Below, piece by piece: positions 26,301-35,184 of a stretch of 47,250 nucleotides of DNA. Position 1 is the first letter of the stretch. Each line of letters starts with the position of its first letter. Origin of the DNA: Synergistaceae bacterium (GTDB lineage Bacteria; Synergistota; Synergistia; Synergistales; Synergistaceae); assembly GCA_031289775.1 (NCBI GenBank), contig JAITOY010000013.1, forward strand, positions 1 to 47,250, read 5' to 3'. Position numbers and translations under genes: made by a program. The notes beneath the pieces were generated by a model. The model was not told the origin of the DNA. It saw only the letters and a list, made by a program, of their open reading frames with translations, and did no database searches.

Positions 26301-27585
26301 CCTCGGCAAGACAATACAGACCCTTGCCCTTCTGCTCTCGCGCGGGCCGGACGGACCGGCGCTTGTCGTCGCCCCCACGTCCGTATGCCCGAACTGGGTG
26401 GAGGAGGCCTCGCGCTTTGCGCCGGCTCTCAGGGTTGTGGAGCTCAGGAGCGGCGACAGAGAGACTATAGTGAGTTCGCTCGACGCCATGGATGTCCTCG
26501 TAGCGTCATACGGACTGCTCCAGAGCGAGCAACAGCTGCTGTGCGGCCTGCAATGGCACACTATCATCCTCGATGAGGCACAGGCCATAAAGAACATGGG
26601 CACAAAGCGAAGCGCGGCCGCTATGAAGCTAGGCAGCGACTTCAGGGTCGTTACGACCGGCACACCTATAGAGAACAACTTGGGCGAGCTCTGGAACCTG
26701 TTCAGGTTCATAAATCCGCACTATCTCGGCTCTCTCGACAGCTTCAACTCGAAGTTTGCCGCGCCAATAGAGCGCGACGGCGACAAGAGGGCCCGCAAGC
26801 GCCTTAAGAGGATAATCGCCCCATTCATCCTGAGACGCACGAAGGCTCAGGTTCTGACTGAACTGCCGCCGAAAACCGAGATAACGCTTCGCGTCGAGAT
26901 GAAGGAAGAGGAGAGAGCCGTCTACGAGGCGGTTCGCAGGAACGCGCTAGAGGAGCTTGAGTCCTCCTGGACCAATGACAAGCGCCTATTGATATTCGCC
27001 CAGCTCGTCAAGCTGCGCCGCGCGTGCTGCAACTCCGCCCTCGTCCTCCAGGGAGCGGACGTCCCGCGCCCGTCAGCGAAGCTGGACGCGTTCTCCGAGG
27101 TGATGGAGGAGTTGCGCGCCGGAGGACACAGGGCGCTCGTCTTCAGCCAGTTCGTCGACCACCTCTCCATAATCCGCCGCCGTCTCGAGGAGATGGGGGT
27201 GGAGTACCGCTATCTCGACGGATCAACGCCCTCGCCGGAGAGGGCCCGCCTCGTGAAGGACTTCCAGTCCGGCGGAGGCGACTGCTTCCTCATAAGCCTG
27301 AGAGCCGGCGGAACCGGGCTGAACCTCACCTCCGCCGATTACGTCATCCATATGGATCCCTGGTGGAACCCGGCCGTCGAGGAACAGGCGTCGGACAGAA
27401 CCCATAGGATCGGGCAGGAGCGCCCGGTGACCGTATACAGAATTGTAACGAAAGACACTATAGAGGAGAGGATAGTAGACTTGCACGGATGGAAGCGAGA
27501 CCTCGCCGAGAGCCTCTTGGACGAGGCTGAAGCCCCTACCCGCCTCTCCGCCGACGATATGCTGCGCCTCATACGCGGGGAGTAG
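23392..27585 (+). CDS. large SNF2-family helicase
   Basis: This 1397-residue SNF2/Rad54-type ATP-dependent DNA translocase has its motor at about 940-1390. It has Walker A DDMGLGKT (967-974, Lys973), VVAPTSVCPNW (motif Ia), ILDEAQ with Asp1061-Glu1062 (motif II), TTGTPIENN (motif III), and in the C-terminal half VFSQFVDHL, LRAGGTGLNLT and DRTHRIGQ (motif VI). The roughly 940-residue N-terminal half is not a motif-bearing domain I recognise. It contains TPR-like helical stretches near residues 240-370 and mixed regions further on. ATG 23392 follows a GGGGGAA site. Its last codons overlap the convergent argH end by 17 bp. Bacterial members of this type are poorly characterised; no restriction or defence genes are adjacent. 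Confidence 0.92.
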   Translation: MFFDEAKREKLMNSYYELTSQERRACRVLSALYAPIVVTKLARVLNATDDKNLPSGVKWDAKKNLGPLLERWDKLGLVRKIPTSHDSWMCNKLISEPLAREALSLGEFKRFCDVIAKQHDISGTNQSWYEYHFDSKEYYIRELRGVIYLGNETRFKTLIREGRYIFPTEFTNFISRDIPLCPPLTEILFNPLDEKLVMELPPDIASAAIYETSRFFSGLPDKTNAVKSLLEKFIERHPGYLMLEREAMLDMLQEGRFDDAERLIASSREDDAQNNAIRATIAVARGDPDGAYELFESGIKRIRKETGKRKVAFHTWCGVLYPILMVRSGAQAKKIIDYVNAAVDFNPNTEAALLMAKSLTAQGTERQKIFSQETINFVKNREIVYDTFFFALFAYWIDQAKARKHIALFAKTCANLNEMGMTFLASELASIIRELSPKETSSFSALPEPAFPLKNLLCHQNDWELSLSALSNLGVPSMPGKKAGAKRLIWRIDWYKGSDGKPVIQEIVPVEQSLQPRGWSSGKDVSLSRLRKNPNAVSSLTEQDRSAITAIREERGFYGAHFFIDGPMMLRLLSRHPLLFKSGMDEGVEISTDEPRLSAISSGGSYILRIDPYPNEQEMEAKLVLFEDSHNCLRLVLFEEKHLRMAVILGPKGLVVPESARDSVLKTLGGLSSVVTVHSDIAGIESGADVVEADRRLYIQLQPAGEGLDVEAVTRPLGSGSAPCRPGIGGENIFGLRDGRRVQARRDILGEADALSMLIGSCRTLSDAEQTSENRWSLDDAELSLEFLLQLRDAPEIVVEWPKGGDRSVKRLDPSSMNLSIRNSREWFAVSGEIKVDEGVVWNMKQIVRLLDVSKGRFIPLGNDRFVALTDEFRRRLEDLSSVGEMKGEELRISPISIAALSPIADEVGSFEGGGEWMANAALIDEAAAMNPDPPSAFKGELRGYQLDGFRWLARLAHWGAGACLADDMGLGKTIQTLALLLSRGPDGPALVVAPTSVCPNWVEEASRFAPALRVVELRSGDRETIVSSLDAMDVLVASYGLLQSEQQLLCGLQWHTIILDEAQAIKNMGTKRSAAAMKLGSDFRVVTTGTPIENNLGELWNLFRFINPHYLGSLDSFNSKFAAPIERDGDKRARKRLKRIIAPFILRRTKAQVLTELPPKTEITLRVEMKEEERAVYEAVRRNALEELESSWTNDKRLLIFAQLVKLRRACCNSALVLQGADVPRPSAKLDAFSEVMEELRAGGHRALVFSQFVDHLSIIRRRLEEMGVEYRYLDGSTPSPERARLVKDFQSGGGDCFLISLRAGGTGLNLTSADYVIHMDPWWNPAVEEQASDRTHRIGQERPVTVYRIVTKDTIEERIVDLHGWKRDLAESLLDEAEAPTRLSADDMLRLIRGE

Positions 27586-29005
27586 CGAACGTTAGAGATG
27601 GAAAGCGTCCTTTGTACATGTTGAATTCTTCGTCTATTTCGGCGAGCCGTTTTTTTCCGTTTTCCACCTGAAGACGCACCTGAACAGGAGAGGCGCCTCC
27701 TGCGGTATTCCGGCGAGAAACTGATTTTGCGGGCGTAAGGAGGGGGGCCAGATCATCATCGACCATAGGAGAGAACTTCCCCCACTCCTCAGTTGAAAGA
27801 GAGTTAAGCGCGCGATTATTTTCCATGCACCAACGGACGGCCCGCCCTACAATCTCGTGAGATTTTCTGAAAGGAACTCCTCGTTTGACAAGATATTCAG
27901 CTATATCGGTTGCGTAGATAAAACCGTCGAGGAAACTGCGAACCGCCGCTTCCTCGTTTACCTCGACCTCGGCGTACAAGGGGGTCATAACCTCCAGCAT
28001 ACTTTGGATCGTGTCGCACGAGCTCCATAGCGATCTTTTATCCTCCTGAAAATCTCTGTTAAAAGTAAGCGGAGTACCCTTTACCATAGAAAGAGCGTCC
28101 ATCAAACCTCCCGTCAGGCGTCCCGATTTTCCTCTGATGATTTCGAGAACATCCGGGTTTTTCTTCTGTGGCATCATGCTGGATCCGGTGCAGAAAGCGT
28201 CAGGCAGGCTGATCCAGCCAAACTCAGAAGTGAAATATATTATCAGGTCTTCAGAAATTCTACTGGCGTGAACGCCGAATAAACTTGCGAAGTAATGAAA
28301 GGCGATAATATGATCCCGCTGCGCCACAGCGTCCATACTGTTTTCGCAAATTCTGGAGAAGCCGAGGTCGCGTGCCGTCATCGCTCTATCGATCGGAAGA
28401 GTGGAGCCTGCAAGCGCCCCGCTGCCCAATGGAGATTCATCTGAACTTTCATAGGCGTTCAACAGAAGTCTGGCATCCCTTATGAACGCCTGAAAGTGCG
28501 CCATCCAAAAATGCCCCATCGTTATGACCTGAGCTTGTTGCATATGGGTATAACCTGGAACGGTAGTTTCGGCATGCTGCATTGCTTTGAGAAGCAATGT
28601 TTCCAACATTGGCTTCATATCATCCCAAATTTTAAGAATCTCTCTCCGCAACGCAAGACGCACTGTCGTATTAGACTGGTCGTTGCGGCTTCGCCCCATA
28701 TGGAGTTTTGCCCCGACATCGCCGGTACGCTCTATCAACAATGCTTCCACATTCATATGAACGTCTTCCAAAGATTCTTTTGGAACAAAACTACCGTCTT
28801 CCGCATCCTTAGCTATCTGTATCAGAGCGGATTCAATTTCAGCGGATTCCTGAGCTGTAAGTAAACCGACCTGTCCCAACATTCGCACATGTGCGATGCT
28901 TCCCCTGATGTCATCCTGTACCATGCGCCAGTCCAAATCAAGAGACTGAGTAAAACGGCAGACTACATCGCTCATATCCTGAGAAAATCTACCCTTCCAC
29001 ATCAT
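27569..29005 (-). CDS. argH: argininosuccinate lyase
   Basis: This enzyme of about 478 residues catalyses the last step of arginine synthesis, argininosuccinate to arginine plus fumarate. The fumarase/aspartase-superfamily signature is GSSMMPQKKNPD (about residues 275-285). It has HMGRSRNDQSNTT near residue 105 and GYTHMQQAQ near 155, both typical of ArgH. I choose ATG 29003-29005 because AAGGAA lies six bases upstream; the in-frame GTG two codons earlier overlaps that site. It stands alone, without argG, and its end overlaps the convergent helicase gene by 17 bp. Confidence 0.95.
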   Translation of the reverse strand: MMWKGRFSQDMSDVVCRFTQSLDLDWRMVQDDIRGSIAHVRMLGQVGLLTAQESAEIESALIQIAKDAEDGSFVPKESLEDVHMNVEALLIERTGDVGAKLHMGRSRNDQSNTTVRLALRREILKIWDDMKPMLETLLLKAMQHAETTVPGYTHMQQAQVITMGHFWMAHFQAFIRDARLLLNAYESSDESPLGSGALAGSTLPIDRAMTARDLGFSRICENSMDAVAQRDHIIAFHYFASLFGVHASRISEDLIIYFTSEFGWISLPDAFCTGSSMMPQKKNPDVLEIIRGKSGRLTGGLMDALSMVKGTPLTFNRDFQEDKRSLWSSCDTIQSMLEVMTPLYAEVEVNEEAAVRSFLDGFIYATDIAEYLVKRGVPFRKSHEIVGRAVRWCMENNRALNSLSTEEWGKFSPMVDDDLAPLLTPAKSVSRRNTAGGASPVQVRLQVENGKKRLAEIDEEFNMYKGRFPSLTFATPRV

Positions 29006-29056
29006 GATCACTTCCTTGATTTCTATGTTCGCGCGGAAGTCGGGCGCGCTTTTTGT

Positions 29057-30178
29057 TTACAAAAAAGGCGCGAGCAGCTCTTCGAAGATGTCTGGGACGC
29101 GCTCGAGTTTATCGCACTTTACGACGTTTGAGCCGCAGAAAAAGAGGCCCGTATCCCAGTTGCCCATGTACGCGTCCACGAGCGCGCCGGCGATGCAGAA
29201 CGTCGTGCGCTCCCTCAGGTAAGTGCAGTGAGAGAGGCAAGCGGCCATGCAGGGACGGCTCTCGACGGCGTCGTCTATGTACTTGGCGACAAATGGGTTG
29301 CGGATGGCCCTGCCGGGGATGCCTACCGGGCTCATTATGACGACGACGTCATCCTCTGTGGCGTCGATATATGCCTGCTTGAAGCGCATGGAAGCGTCCC
29401 CCTCCTCAGTGCAGGCGAAGCGGGTTCCCATCTGGACGCCGGAGGCGCCGAGCTCGAAAACGCGCTCCATGTCGGCCGCGTCCCAGATTCCTCCAGCCGC
29501 TATGACTGGTATGTCGGCTTTTACGGTCTCCTCCAGGTATTTCACGAGTTCAGGGACGACCGACTCCAGCGAAAACGCCTCGTCGGTGACGTTCTCCATC
29601 TTTGTCGCGCCGAGGTGCCCGCCGGCGTAAAGAGGAGTCTCCACCACTATCGCGTCCGGAAGTCTGTCGTAGAGCTTGCCCCATTTTCGCACGATGAGGT
29701 CGGCCGCCTTTAACGAACTCACTATCGGTACAAGCGCCACGTCCGGGAAATCCTTCGTGTACTCCGGCAGTTTCATGGGAAGCCCGGCGCCGGAGACTAT
29801 CACATCGACCCCGGCCTCGCAGGCGCTGCGCACCTGACGGTCGTAGTCGGTGAGCGCGACCATGCAATTCACCGCAAGGATGCCGTCCGGCGACTTCTTC
29901 CTCGCTGCCTTCACGGATTCCGCCATCGCGATCTCATTTGTGTCGAAGTAATTTTTGCCGTTAAATTGGGGATGGTCACATGATAACCCCACACTCGCTA
30001 TAGTCCCGACGCCTCCGCACGAAGCAACCGTCCCGGCAAGTTTTGGTCCGGATATCTTCACCCCCATGCCCCCCTGGACAATAGGGTACTTTGGCGAATG
30101 CTTGCCTATCTTCAGTTCGGGCAATTTTTTCAATAAATCACTGCTCCTTCGCATAGTTCCGCCATCTCGCCGCGACAT
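29057..30178 (-). CDS. nitronate monooxygenase/FabK-type NAD(P)H-flavin oxidoreductase
   Basis: This 373-residue TIM-barrel flavoprotein is of the 2-nitropropane dioxygenase-like family. Residues near 33-60 (IVQGGMGVKISGPKLAGTV) form the FMN-phosphate region. IVSGAGLP and IPVIAAGGIWDAADM ... GASGVQMGTRF are characteristic. The family includes nitronate monooxygenases and enoyl-ACP reductase FabK, and I cannot tell which applies. The C-terminal part is Cys-rich (CMAACLSHCTYL, CIAGA). ATG 30176-30178 has AAGGA nine bases upstream; an ATG eight codons later is the alternative. It may be preceded by the small frame at 30130-30288. Confidence 0.85.
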   Translation of the reverse strand: MSRRDGGTMRRSSDLLKKLPELKIGKHSPKYPIVQGGMGVKISGPKLAGTVASCGGVGTIASVGLSCDHPQFNGKNYFDTNEIAMAESVKAARKKSPDGILAVNCMVALTDYDRQVRSACEAGVDVIVSGAGLPMKLPEYTKDFPDVALVPIVSSLKAADLIVRKWGKLYDRLPDAIVVETPLYAGGHLGATKMENVTDEAFSLESVVPELVKYLEETVKADIPVIAAGGIWDAADMERVFELGASGVQMGTRFACTEEGDASMRFKQAYIDATEDDVVVIMSPVGIPGRAIRNPFVAKYIDDAVESRPCMAACLSHCTYLRERTTFCIAGALVDAYMGNWDTGLFFCGSNVVKCDKLERVPDIFEELLAPFL

Positions 30179-30288
30179 ATTGGAATATCCTTAGGTATGG
30201 GCTGAATTATTCCGCCTCTGTACTCCCAAACGACGAAGGGCCGTCCGGGATATTTAACCAGCGCTTCCATAAATTCCACGCCACGCAT
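30130..30288 (-). CDS. candidate small protein (52 residues) overlapping the flavoprotein start
   Basis: A 52-residue frame starts at ATG 30286-30288 and overlaps the first codons of the flavoprotein gene in another frame. It reads MRGVEFMEALVKYPGRPFVV and continues WEYRGGIIQP, with a plausible composition for a small folded protein, but I recognise no family. It has no ribosome binding site. TATACT (30289-30294) directly abuts its ATG, with TTGTTT (30311-30316) 16 bp before, so a transcript starting there would lack the ATG or nearly so. This weakens the call. It may simply be the flavoprotein leader. Confidence 0.25.
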   Translation of the reverse strand: MRGVEFMEALVKYPGRPFVVWEYRGGIIQPIPKDIPICRGEMAELCEGAVIY

Positions 30289-30350
30289 AGTATATGCGAA
30301 CTTTGCGAAAAAACAAAGCCAAAAAACGCAAGAGTGAAGGAATAGCTTTC

Positions 30351-31184
30351 TTAACCCAATCGTCTCGTGCCAGATTTCATTACCCTCACGAAACGAGCGA
30401 CTTCTTCGCGTGTTTTCTCCGGGTCGCCGAGGTTTTCCGCGATTATGGCGACCGTCGCGGAGCCGGCAATAGCGCCGGCGGCGCCGCTTTCTATCGCGGC
30501 GCGGACATGAAGCGGCCTCGATATTCCGAAACCAATCACGACCGGCGGCGAACCAGCGCGTTTCAGGAGCTCCACTCTCGATGAGACAGGCGCGGCCATC
30601 TCGCGGTCGGCGCCAGTGACGCCCGCACGCCCGAGAAAATAAGCGTAACCCTTCGTCAAACCAGCTATCTCACGAATTTTATCATCACTCGCGTTTGGCG
30701 GGACGATAAACACAGGGTCTATCCCGGACGCCAACGCATGCCTCGCGAAAGCGGACGCCTCGACCGTCGGCACGTCCGCAACAAGCACGGAATCCAAGCC
30801 AGAAGCGGACGCCCGCTCGTAGAAACTCTCCGGCCCGCGCCCGATAAGGAGGTTCGCGTAGACCAGCAGCCCCATTGGGATATCCTCATGTCTGCTCCTT
30901 ATGTTAGCCGCTATCCTGAAGCAGTCGTCTGGCGTTATCCCGGCTTCAAGCGCCCTGTTTGCCGCCGTCTGTATCACAGGCCCGTCCGCTATGGGATCCG
31001 AAAACGGCATCCCAAGCTCCAGCGCGTCAGCCCCGCTCTCTATCAGCGTCTCTATTATCGCCTCGCTCTCGCCCTCGTTCGGGTCGCCCAACATGACGAA
31101 CGGGATGAACGCCCCCTCGCCCGCCTCGCCAAGGCGGGCGAAGAGCCTCGCATAGCGCCCTTTTTTTTTCTCAGAGCCGCTCAT
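30351..31184 (-). CDS. trpA: tryptophan synthase alpha chain
   Basis: This protein of about 277 residues cleaves indole-3-glycerol phosphate to indole, which passes to TrpB. The catalytic Glu is in LELGMPFSDP (around residue 56) and the Asp in FVMLGDP; the phosphate loop is near GFGISRP. GTG 31185-31187 overlaps the trpB stop by one base (TAGTG), and ATG 31182-31184 follows directly with GAGG at five bases. I use the ATG, but coupling to trpB is clear either way. It is the last gene of the trp operon. Confidence 0.95.
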   Translation of the reverse strand: MSGSEKKKGRYARLFARLGEAGEGAFIPFVMLGDPNEGESEAIIETLIESGADALELGMPFSDPIADGPVIQTAANRALEAGITPDDCFRIAANIRSRHEDIPMGLLVYANLLIGRGPESFYERASASGLDSVLVADVPTVEASAFARHALASGIDPVFIVPPNASDDKIREIAGLTKGYAYFLGRAGVTGADREMAAPVSSRVELLKRAGSPPVVIGFGISRPLHVRAAIESGAAGAIAGSATVAIIAENLGDPEKTREEVARFVRVMKSGTRRLG

Positions 31185-31186
31185 CA

Positions 31187-32371
31187 CTACCTCACCTCCA
31201 ATTTTATGTGTGGCATGACCTGATCCACGTCCTTGTCCCCTCGCCCCGAGAGGTTGACGACGTACAACCTGGGCTCTTTGTCCTCCATGGCGAACTTGAG
31301 GGCCAGAGCGAGCGCATGGGCCGATTCGAGAGCCGGTATTATGCCCTCCTCCCTCGAAAGAAGGGTAAAGGCATCCAGAGCCTCGGCGTCCGTTATCCCT
31401 ATATATTGCGCCCGCCCCGTCCTGTGGAGGTACGAGTGCTGCGGCCCTACGCCAGGGTAGTCGAGCCCGGCCGAGATCGAGTGCGACTCTCGTATCTGGC
31501 CGTTTTCGTCCTGCAGCACATAACTGTAACTCCCGTGCAGTATACCTGGACGACCTTTTTCAAGCGTGCTCCCGTGCTTGTCCGTGTGAAGCCCATGGCC
31601 CGCCGGCTCGGCCCCTATCAGGCGCACGGACGGCTCGTCGATGAAGTCCGCGAACATCCCTATCGCGTTCGATCCTCCGCCTACACAGGCAAAAACAGCG
31701 TCGGGCAGGCGACCCTCCGCCACCATGATCTGCCTTTTAGCCTCGCGCCCTATGACGCGCTGGAATTCGCGCACCATCGTCGGGAACGGGTGCGGCCCGG
31801 CGACGGTGCCTAGCAGGTAATGTGTGTCCTCGTAGCTCGCCGACCAGTCGCGGAGCGCCTCGTTTATCGCGTCCTTCAGGCCTCGGCTCCCGGTCTCGAC
31901 CGGCATGACCTCCGTCCCCATAAGCCTCATGCGCCAGACGTTCGGCGCCTGCCGCTCCATGTCCTTCGACCCCATGTAGACCCGAGTCCTCATCTTGAAC
32001 AGCGCCCCAGCCAGGGCCGTAGCCACGCCATGCTGACCGGCGCCGGTCTCCGCTATGAGGCGAGTTTTGCCCATGCGACGAGCCAGCAACACCTGCCCGA
32101 TGACCTGGTTAGTCTTGTGCGCTCCTCCGTGAAGAAGATCCTCCCGCTTCAGGTAGATGGTTGCTTTCGTCCCGGCCGTCAGGTTTCTGCACCTGTACAG
32201 CGGCGTCTCGCGCCCGGCGTATTCCCTGAGAAGCCCATCGAACTCTGCCATAAAGGCCGGGTCGCGCAGTGCCTCCTCGAAGGCCGCCGCGAGCTCCGTC
32301 AGGGTGGGCACAAGTATCTCCGGCACAAACATGCCGCCAAATTCGCCAAAAGCCCCGTTTGAAATCTCCAT
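31187..32371 (-). CDS. trpB: tryptophan synthase beta chain
   Basis: This PLP enzyme of about 394 residues joins indole and serine to make tryptophan. The cofactor Lys is in [12 protein letters not shown], and [10 protein letters not shown] binds the PLP phosphate. [12 protein letters not shown] is the catalytic Glu region. I start at ATG 32369-32371, eight bases after GGAGG. Earlier in-frame codons (TTG 32386 and ATG 32377) overlap or nearly abut that site. It lies 20 bp after trpCF. Confidence 0.96.
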   Translation of the reverse strand: MEISNGAFGEFGGMFVPEILVPTLTELAAAFEEALRDPAFMAEFDGLLREYAGRETPLYRCRNLTAGTKATIYLKREDLLHGGAHKTNQVIGQVLLARRMGKTRLIAETGAGQHGVATALAGALFKMRTRVYMGSKDMERQAPNVWRMRLMGTEVMPVETGSRGLKDAINEALRDWSASYEDTHYLLGTVAGPHPFPTMVREFQRVIGREAKRQIMVAEGRLPDAVFACVGGGSNAIGMFADFIDEPSVRLIGAEPAGHGLHTDKHGSTLEKGRPGILHGSYSYVLQDENGQIRESHSISAGLDYPGVGPQHSYLHRTGRAQYIGITDAEALDAFTLLSREEGIIPALESAHALALALKFAMEDKEPRLYVVNLSGRGDKDVDQVMPHIKLEVR

Positions 32372-32391
32372 CGACATTCCCTCCAAAATTT

Positions 32392-33792
32392 TTAGTTACT
32401 CTCTAGTGTCATACGGCCCTGGAGTTTCAAATTATTGAACAGCTCGCGGATTTTATTATGATCCTTCCTCCCCGGTGACCCAGGGAACTCCACTCCGGAG
32501 TTGACATCGATCATAAAACAGCCAAGTCGCGCAGCCCTGCCCGCGTTCTCGGGGTTTATCCCACCCGCCACTATCAGATCAGATCTTCTGGCCCGCTTCT
32601 CCACTATCGACCAGTCAAAGCTCGTTCCGGTTCCGCCGCGCGAGCCGCCCGCCGACGAGTCCAGCAATATTCTGTCCGCGCCGAACGCCGAGGCCTCCGG
32701 GATTTCGCTCATTCGAGATGCGCGAACCGCCTTCCACACCTCGCAGCCACGAGGCAGCGCCTCTCTGAGTCGCTCAGCAAAACTTTTCGTCTCCTCACCG
32801 TGAAGCTGCACCGCGGACATGTTTAATTCGCACGCCAGCCTGGCGACACGGGCGGCGTCGTCGTTCACGAAAACGCCCGCTAAGAGCATGGGCGAGGCCG
32901 AGGCTATCTCCCGTGCGAGCGACTCGTCCACGCGTCTCGGGGACTCGTCCGCGAAGATGAGCCCGCCGAACGTCGCGCCGGATTTATACGCTTTTTCAGC
33001 GTCGCCGGGCGACGTGAGACCGCATATTTTCACCGCTCCGTAGACGAGACGCCGCGCCGACAGATCCACCCTGGGAGACTTCATCAGAAACCCGCCGACC
33101 AAAAACGCGTCAAACGCCCCCTCCATGGAAATAACGTCATTCCGCGACATGATGCCGGACTCGCAGACGACTACGGCATCCTTCGGCAGCCTAGCGGCGA
33201 AGCGCGACGAGACTCCGAGGTCGACTTTGAGCGTTTTGAGGTTCCTGTTGTTCACTCCAATTATTCGCGCGCCAAGCAATGCCGCGCGCTCTTGCTCATC
33301 CTCACTGTGAACCTCCGTAAGAGCGTCCATCGAGAGTCTCTCCGCCTCTGCCGCACATGCGACGTATGTCTCGTCGTCGAGCACTGAGAGCATCAGCAGC
33401 ACCGCGTCCGCACCATGAGCCCTCGCCTCGCGCACCTGATACGGCCCGAGGACAAAATCCTTGCACAATATAGGCGCGTCCAGAATCCTCCGGGCCCTCC
33501 TCAGATTCTCGAAGCCCCCTTTAAAAAATGGCTCGTCCGTCAGTACGGAGACCGCGTCCGCCACCCCGCTGTATGCGCGCGCTATCTCCTCTATGTCGAA
33601 GTCGGCCCGGATCAACCCCTCCGACGGAGACGCCTTCTTGCACTCCAGTATGAACGCGGCGCGGTCTTTTTTCAGTGCCGTGCCGAAGCGCCGAACCGTC
33701 GGCACGGCTTTTTCAAGAAGGCCGTCATACGATAGACGCTCCATGCGCCTGGCGACGTCGACCCTCTTGCGAGCGAGAATTTCGTCAAGCAC
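32392..33792 (-). CDS. trpCF: fused indole-3-glycerol-phosphate synthase and phosphoribosylanthranilate isomerase
   Basis: This is a bifunctional protein of about 466 residues. The N-terminal TrpC barrel has [33 protein letters not shown] and VVCESGI. The C-terminal TrpF barrel starts around residue 250 with VKICGLT and continues with VFVNDD, VQLHGEE and [11 protein letters not shown]. Fusion of these two steps is known in several bacteria. I start at GTG 33790-33792, whose bases overlap the trpD stop region, implying coupled translation. GTG 33798 or TTG 33849 are possible earlier starts with no better binding site. The C-terminal tail ([10 protein letters not shown]) extends a little past the barrel. 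Confidence 0.9.
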   Translation of the reverse strand: MLDEILARKRVDVARRMERLSYDGLLEKAVPTVRRFGTALKKDRAAFILECKKASPSEGLIRADFDIEEIARAYSGVADAVSVLTDEPFFKGGFENLRRARRILDAPILCKDFVLGPYQVREARAHGADAVLLMLSVLDDETYVACAAEAERLSMDALTEVHSEDEQERAALLGARIIGVNNRNLKTLKVDLGVSSRFAARLPKDAVVVCESGIMSRNDVISMEGAFDAFLVGGFLMKSPRVDLSARRLVYGAVKICGLTSPGDAEKAYKSGATFGGLIFADESPRRVDESLAREIASASPMLLAGVFVNDDAARVARLACELNMSAVQLHGEETKSFAERLREALPRGCEVWKAVRASRMSEIPEASAFGADRILLDSSAGGSRGGTGTSFDWSIVEKRARRSDLIVAGGINPENAGRAARLGCFMIDVNSGVEFPGSPGRKDHNKIRELFNNLKLQGRMTLESN

Positions 33793-34816
33793 TGACACGG
33801 TCGGATCCGGCAGCGTTCGACATGCGGGCAAATCGCTCGAGCCGTTCAAGAGCCTTGCCGCTTTTTAATACGCTCATGGCGAGCTCGAAACCGTCGCGGT
33901 AGTTCCCCGTCAATCCGGCGAGCGTGAGGAGGGCGGAGGCGTTCACCGCTATGGCCGCCGCGTGAGCCTCGTCGCCGCGCCCGCACAGGACGGAACGAAT
34001 GGCGACCTCGTTCTCCTCCGGCAGGCCGCCGACGATGGACGAGAGCGGAAACTCTCCCACGCCGAAGTCGGCTGGGGTGAAATTCCGCTCGACTATCTCC
34101 CCGTCTTTCAGCTCCGAGGCGTTCGTAGCGCCGTGAACAGCTATCTCGTCCAGGCCGAGCCCGTTTACCACTAGCGCTCTCTCACATCCGAGCAGACGAA
34201 GCGTCTCCGCGACGATACCGCACAGCGACATGTCATACACTCCCACGAGCATGATTGGCGGACGTGCCGGGTTGATGAGCGGCCCGAGCACGTTGAACAT
34301 CGTCCTTGTCGCCAGCGCCTTGCGGACTGGCATGGCGTGCTTCATTCCGCTGTGGTAGTGCGGCGCGAAAAGAAACGTAACGCCGAGTTCGTCAAGCATC
34401 CTGCGCGCCACGTCGGGCGACATGTCCAGCTTCACGCCAAATCGCTCGAGCAGATCGGCAGCCCCGCACATCGACGAGACGGAGCGATTTCCGTGTTTTG
34501 CGACCGGCAACCCCGCCTCAGACGCGACAAACGTGACGGCGCTCGATATGTTTATCGTGTTAGCCCCATCGCCCCCGGTTCCCACGATGTCCGCAAAAAC
34601 GTAGTCCGGTCTTGGAAAAACGCGAGCGCCTTTGCGTAGCGCCTGAGCCGCGCCAGCTATCTCCTCCGCCGTCTCCCCGCGCATCTTTAGCGCCACGAGA
34701 AGCGCCGCTATCTCCACGTCCGAAAGTTCGCCCCTGATAACCGCCTCAAAAAGCGCCGCACTCTCCTCCCGCTCCAATTTCTCCCCTGACATCAATTTCC
34801 CAAGCTCTTTTTCCAT
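33785..34816 (-). CDS. trpD: anthranilate phosphoribosyltransferase
   Basis: This 343-residue enzyme transfers phosphoribose to anthranilate. The PRPP-binding DIVGTGGDGANTINIS and the following KHGNRSVSS are diagnostic. ATG 34814-34816 lies seven bases after GGGAGA. In-frame codons further upstream run through the terminator hairpin and have no binding site, so they are excluded. It is the first structural gene behind the attenuated leader; trpE and trpG are not next to it in this window. Confidence 0.95.
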   Translation of the reverse strand: MEKELGKLMSGEKLEREESAALFEAVIRGELSDVEIAALLVALKMRGETAEEIAGAAQALRKGARVFPRPDYVFADIVGTGGDGANTINISSAVTFVASEAGLPVAKHGNRSVSSMCGAADLLERFGVKLDMSPDVARRMLDELGVTFLFAPHYHSGMKHAMPVRKALATRTMFNVLGPLINPARPPIMLVGVYDMSLCGIVAETLRLLGCERALVVNGLGLDEIAVHGATNASELKDGEIVERNFTPADFGVGEFPLSSIVGGLPEENEVAIRSVLCGRGDEAHAAAIAVNASALLTLAGLTGNYRDGFELAMSVLKSGKALERLERFARMSNAAGSDRVSA

Positions 34817-34839
34817 AAAAACATCTCCCTTCACCATGT

Positions 34840-34884
34840 AAAAAAATAACGAGGGGCGTCTTTTTTTAACAAGAACGCCCCTCG
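34840..34884 (-). terminator. second intrinsic terminator in the trp leader
   Basis: Arms 34875-34884 and 34850-34859 form a perfect 10-bp GC-rich stem, followed on the minus strand by TTATTTTTTT (34849 to 34840). It lies only about 25 bases before trpD, downstream of the first terminator. Confidence 0.82.
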
Positions 34885-34899
34885 CATGGATATACACGT

Positions 34900-34940
34900 A
34901 AAAAGGGGCCCGAGAAGTTTTTCACCCTCGGCGCCCCTTT
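34900..34940 (-). terminator. first terminator (3:4 hairpin) of the trp attenuator
   Basis: Arms 34927-34940 and 34902-34914 form a 13-bp stem with one bulged base, running into a five-T tract (34904 to 34900). It is correctly placed after the Trp-codon hairpin at 34975-34996. Confidence 0.78.
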
Positions 34941-34974
34941 AAAATCTATTAAACTAAAGGAGAACTGACCCTCA

Positions 34975-34996
34975 GGCGATGGCTAATACCACCGCC
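34975..34996 (-). promoter_or_regulatory. trpL: 1:2 pause hairpin over the Trp codons
   Basis: Arms 34989-34996 and 34975-34982 pair over 8 bp (one G-U) around a six-base loop that contains the leader peptide stop codon. The 5' arm includes the last Trp codons, as in classical trp attenuators. Confidence 0.75.
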
Positions 34997-35054
34997 ACCA
35001 AAGGCCGTCTTTCGACGCGGAAACATAATTTAAAACCAAGCTCCCCTTTTTCAC
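34983..35054 (-). CDS. trpL: trp operon leader peptide
   Basis: A 23-residue frame starts at GTG 35052-35054 (GGGAG eleven bases upstream) and ends TAG at 34983-34985. It finishes GLWWRWY: three Trp in the last five residues. Ribosome stalling at these codons when Trp-tRNA is scarce would disrupt the 1:2 hairpin and prevent termination. The exact start is uncertain because the frame is open further upstream; the Trp cluster and hairpins are the evidence. Confidence 0.75.
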   Translation of the reverse strand: MKKGSLVLNYVSASKDGLWWRWY

Positions 35055-35119
35055 TTCGCCACCAGCTCCCGTAAATTTACGCTTTTGCGTTTCGCGTTTT
35101 ACCGTTCCTGACGAGAGGA

Positions 35120-35148
35120 AGTTTATCACGAGAAATAAAATATGACAA
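35120..35148 (-). promoter_or_regulatory. promoter of the trp operon
   Basis: On the minus strand TTGTCA (35143-35148), 17 bp, and TAAACT (35120-35125) form a reasonable sigma70 promoter. It would give a leader of about 300 bases before trpD. The whole gap 34817-35184 is accounted for by this promoter, the leader peptide and the hairpins. Confidence 0.6.
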
Positions 35149-35184
35149 GCGCCCGACGATCGATATCCGCCGGCGTTCATTTCA

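Noticed and set aside
23392..27585. SNF2 helicase as part of a phage-defence island
   Set aside because: Its neighbours are pckG and argH; no methyltransferase, nuclease, integrase or defence partner is present.
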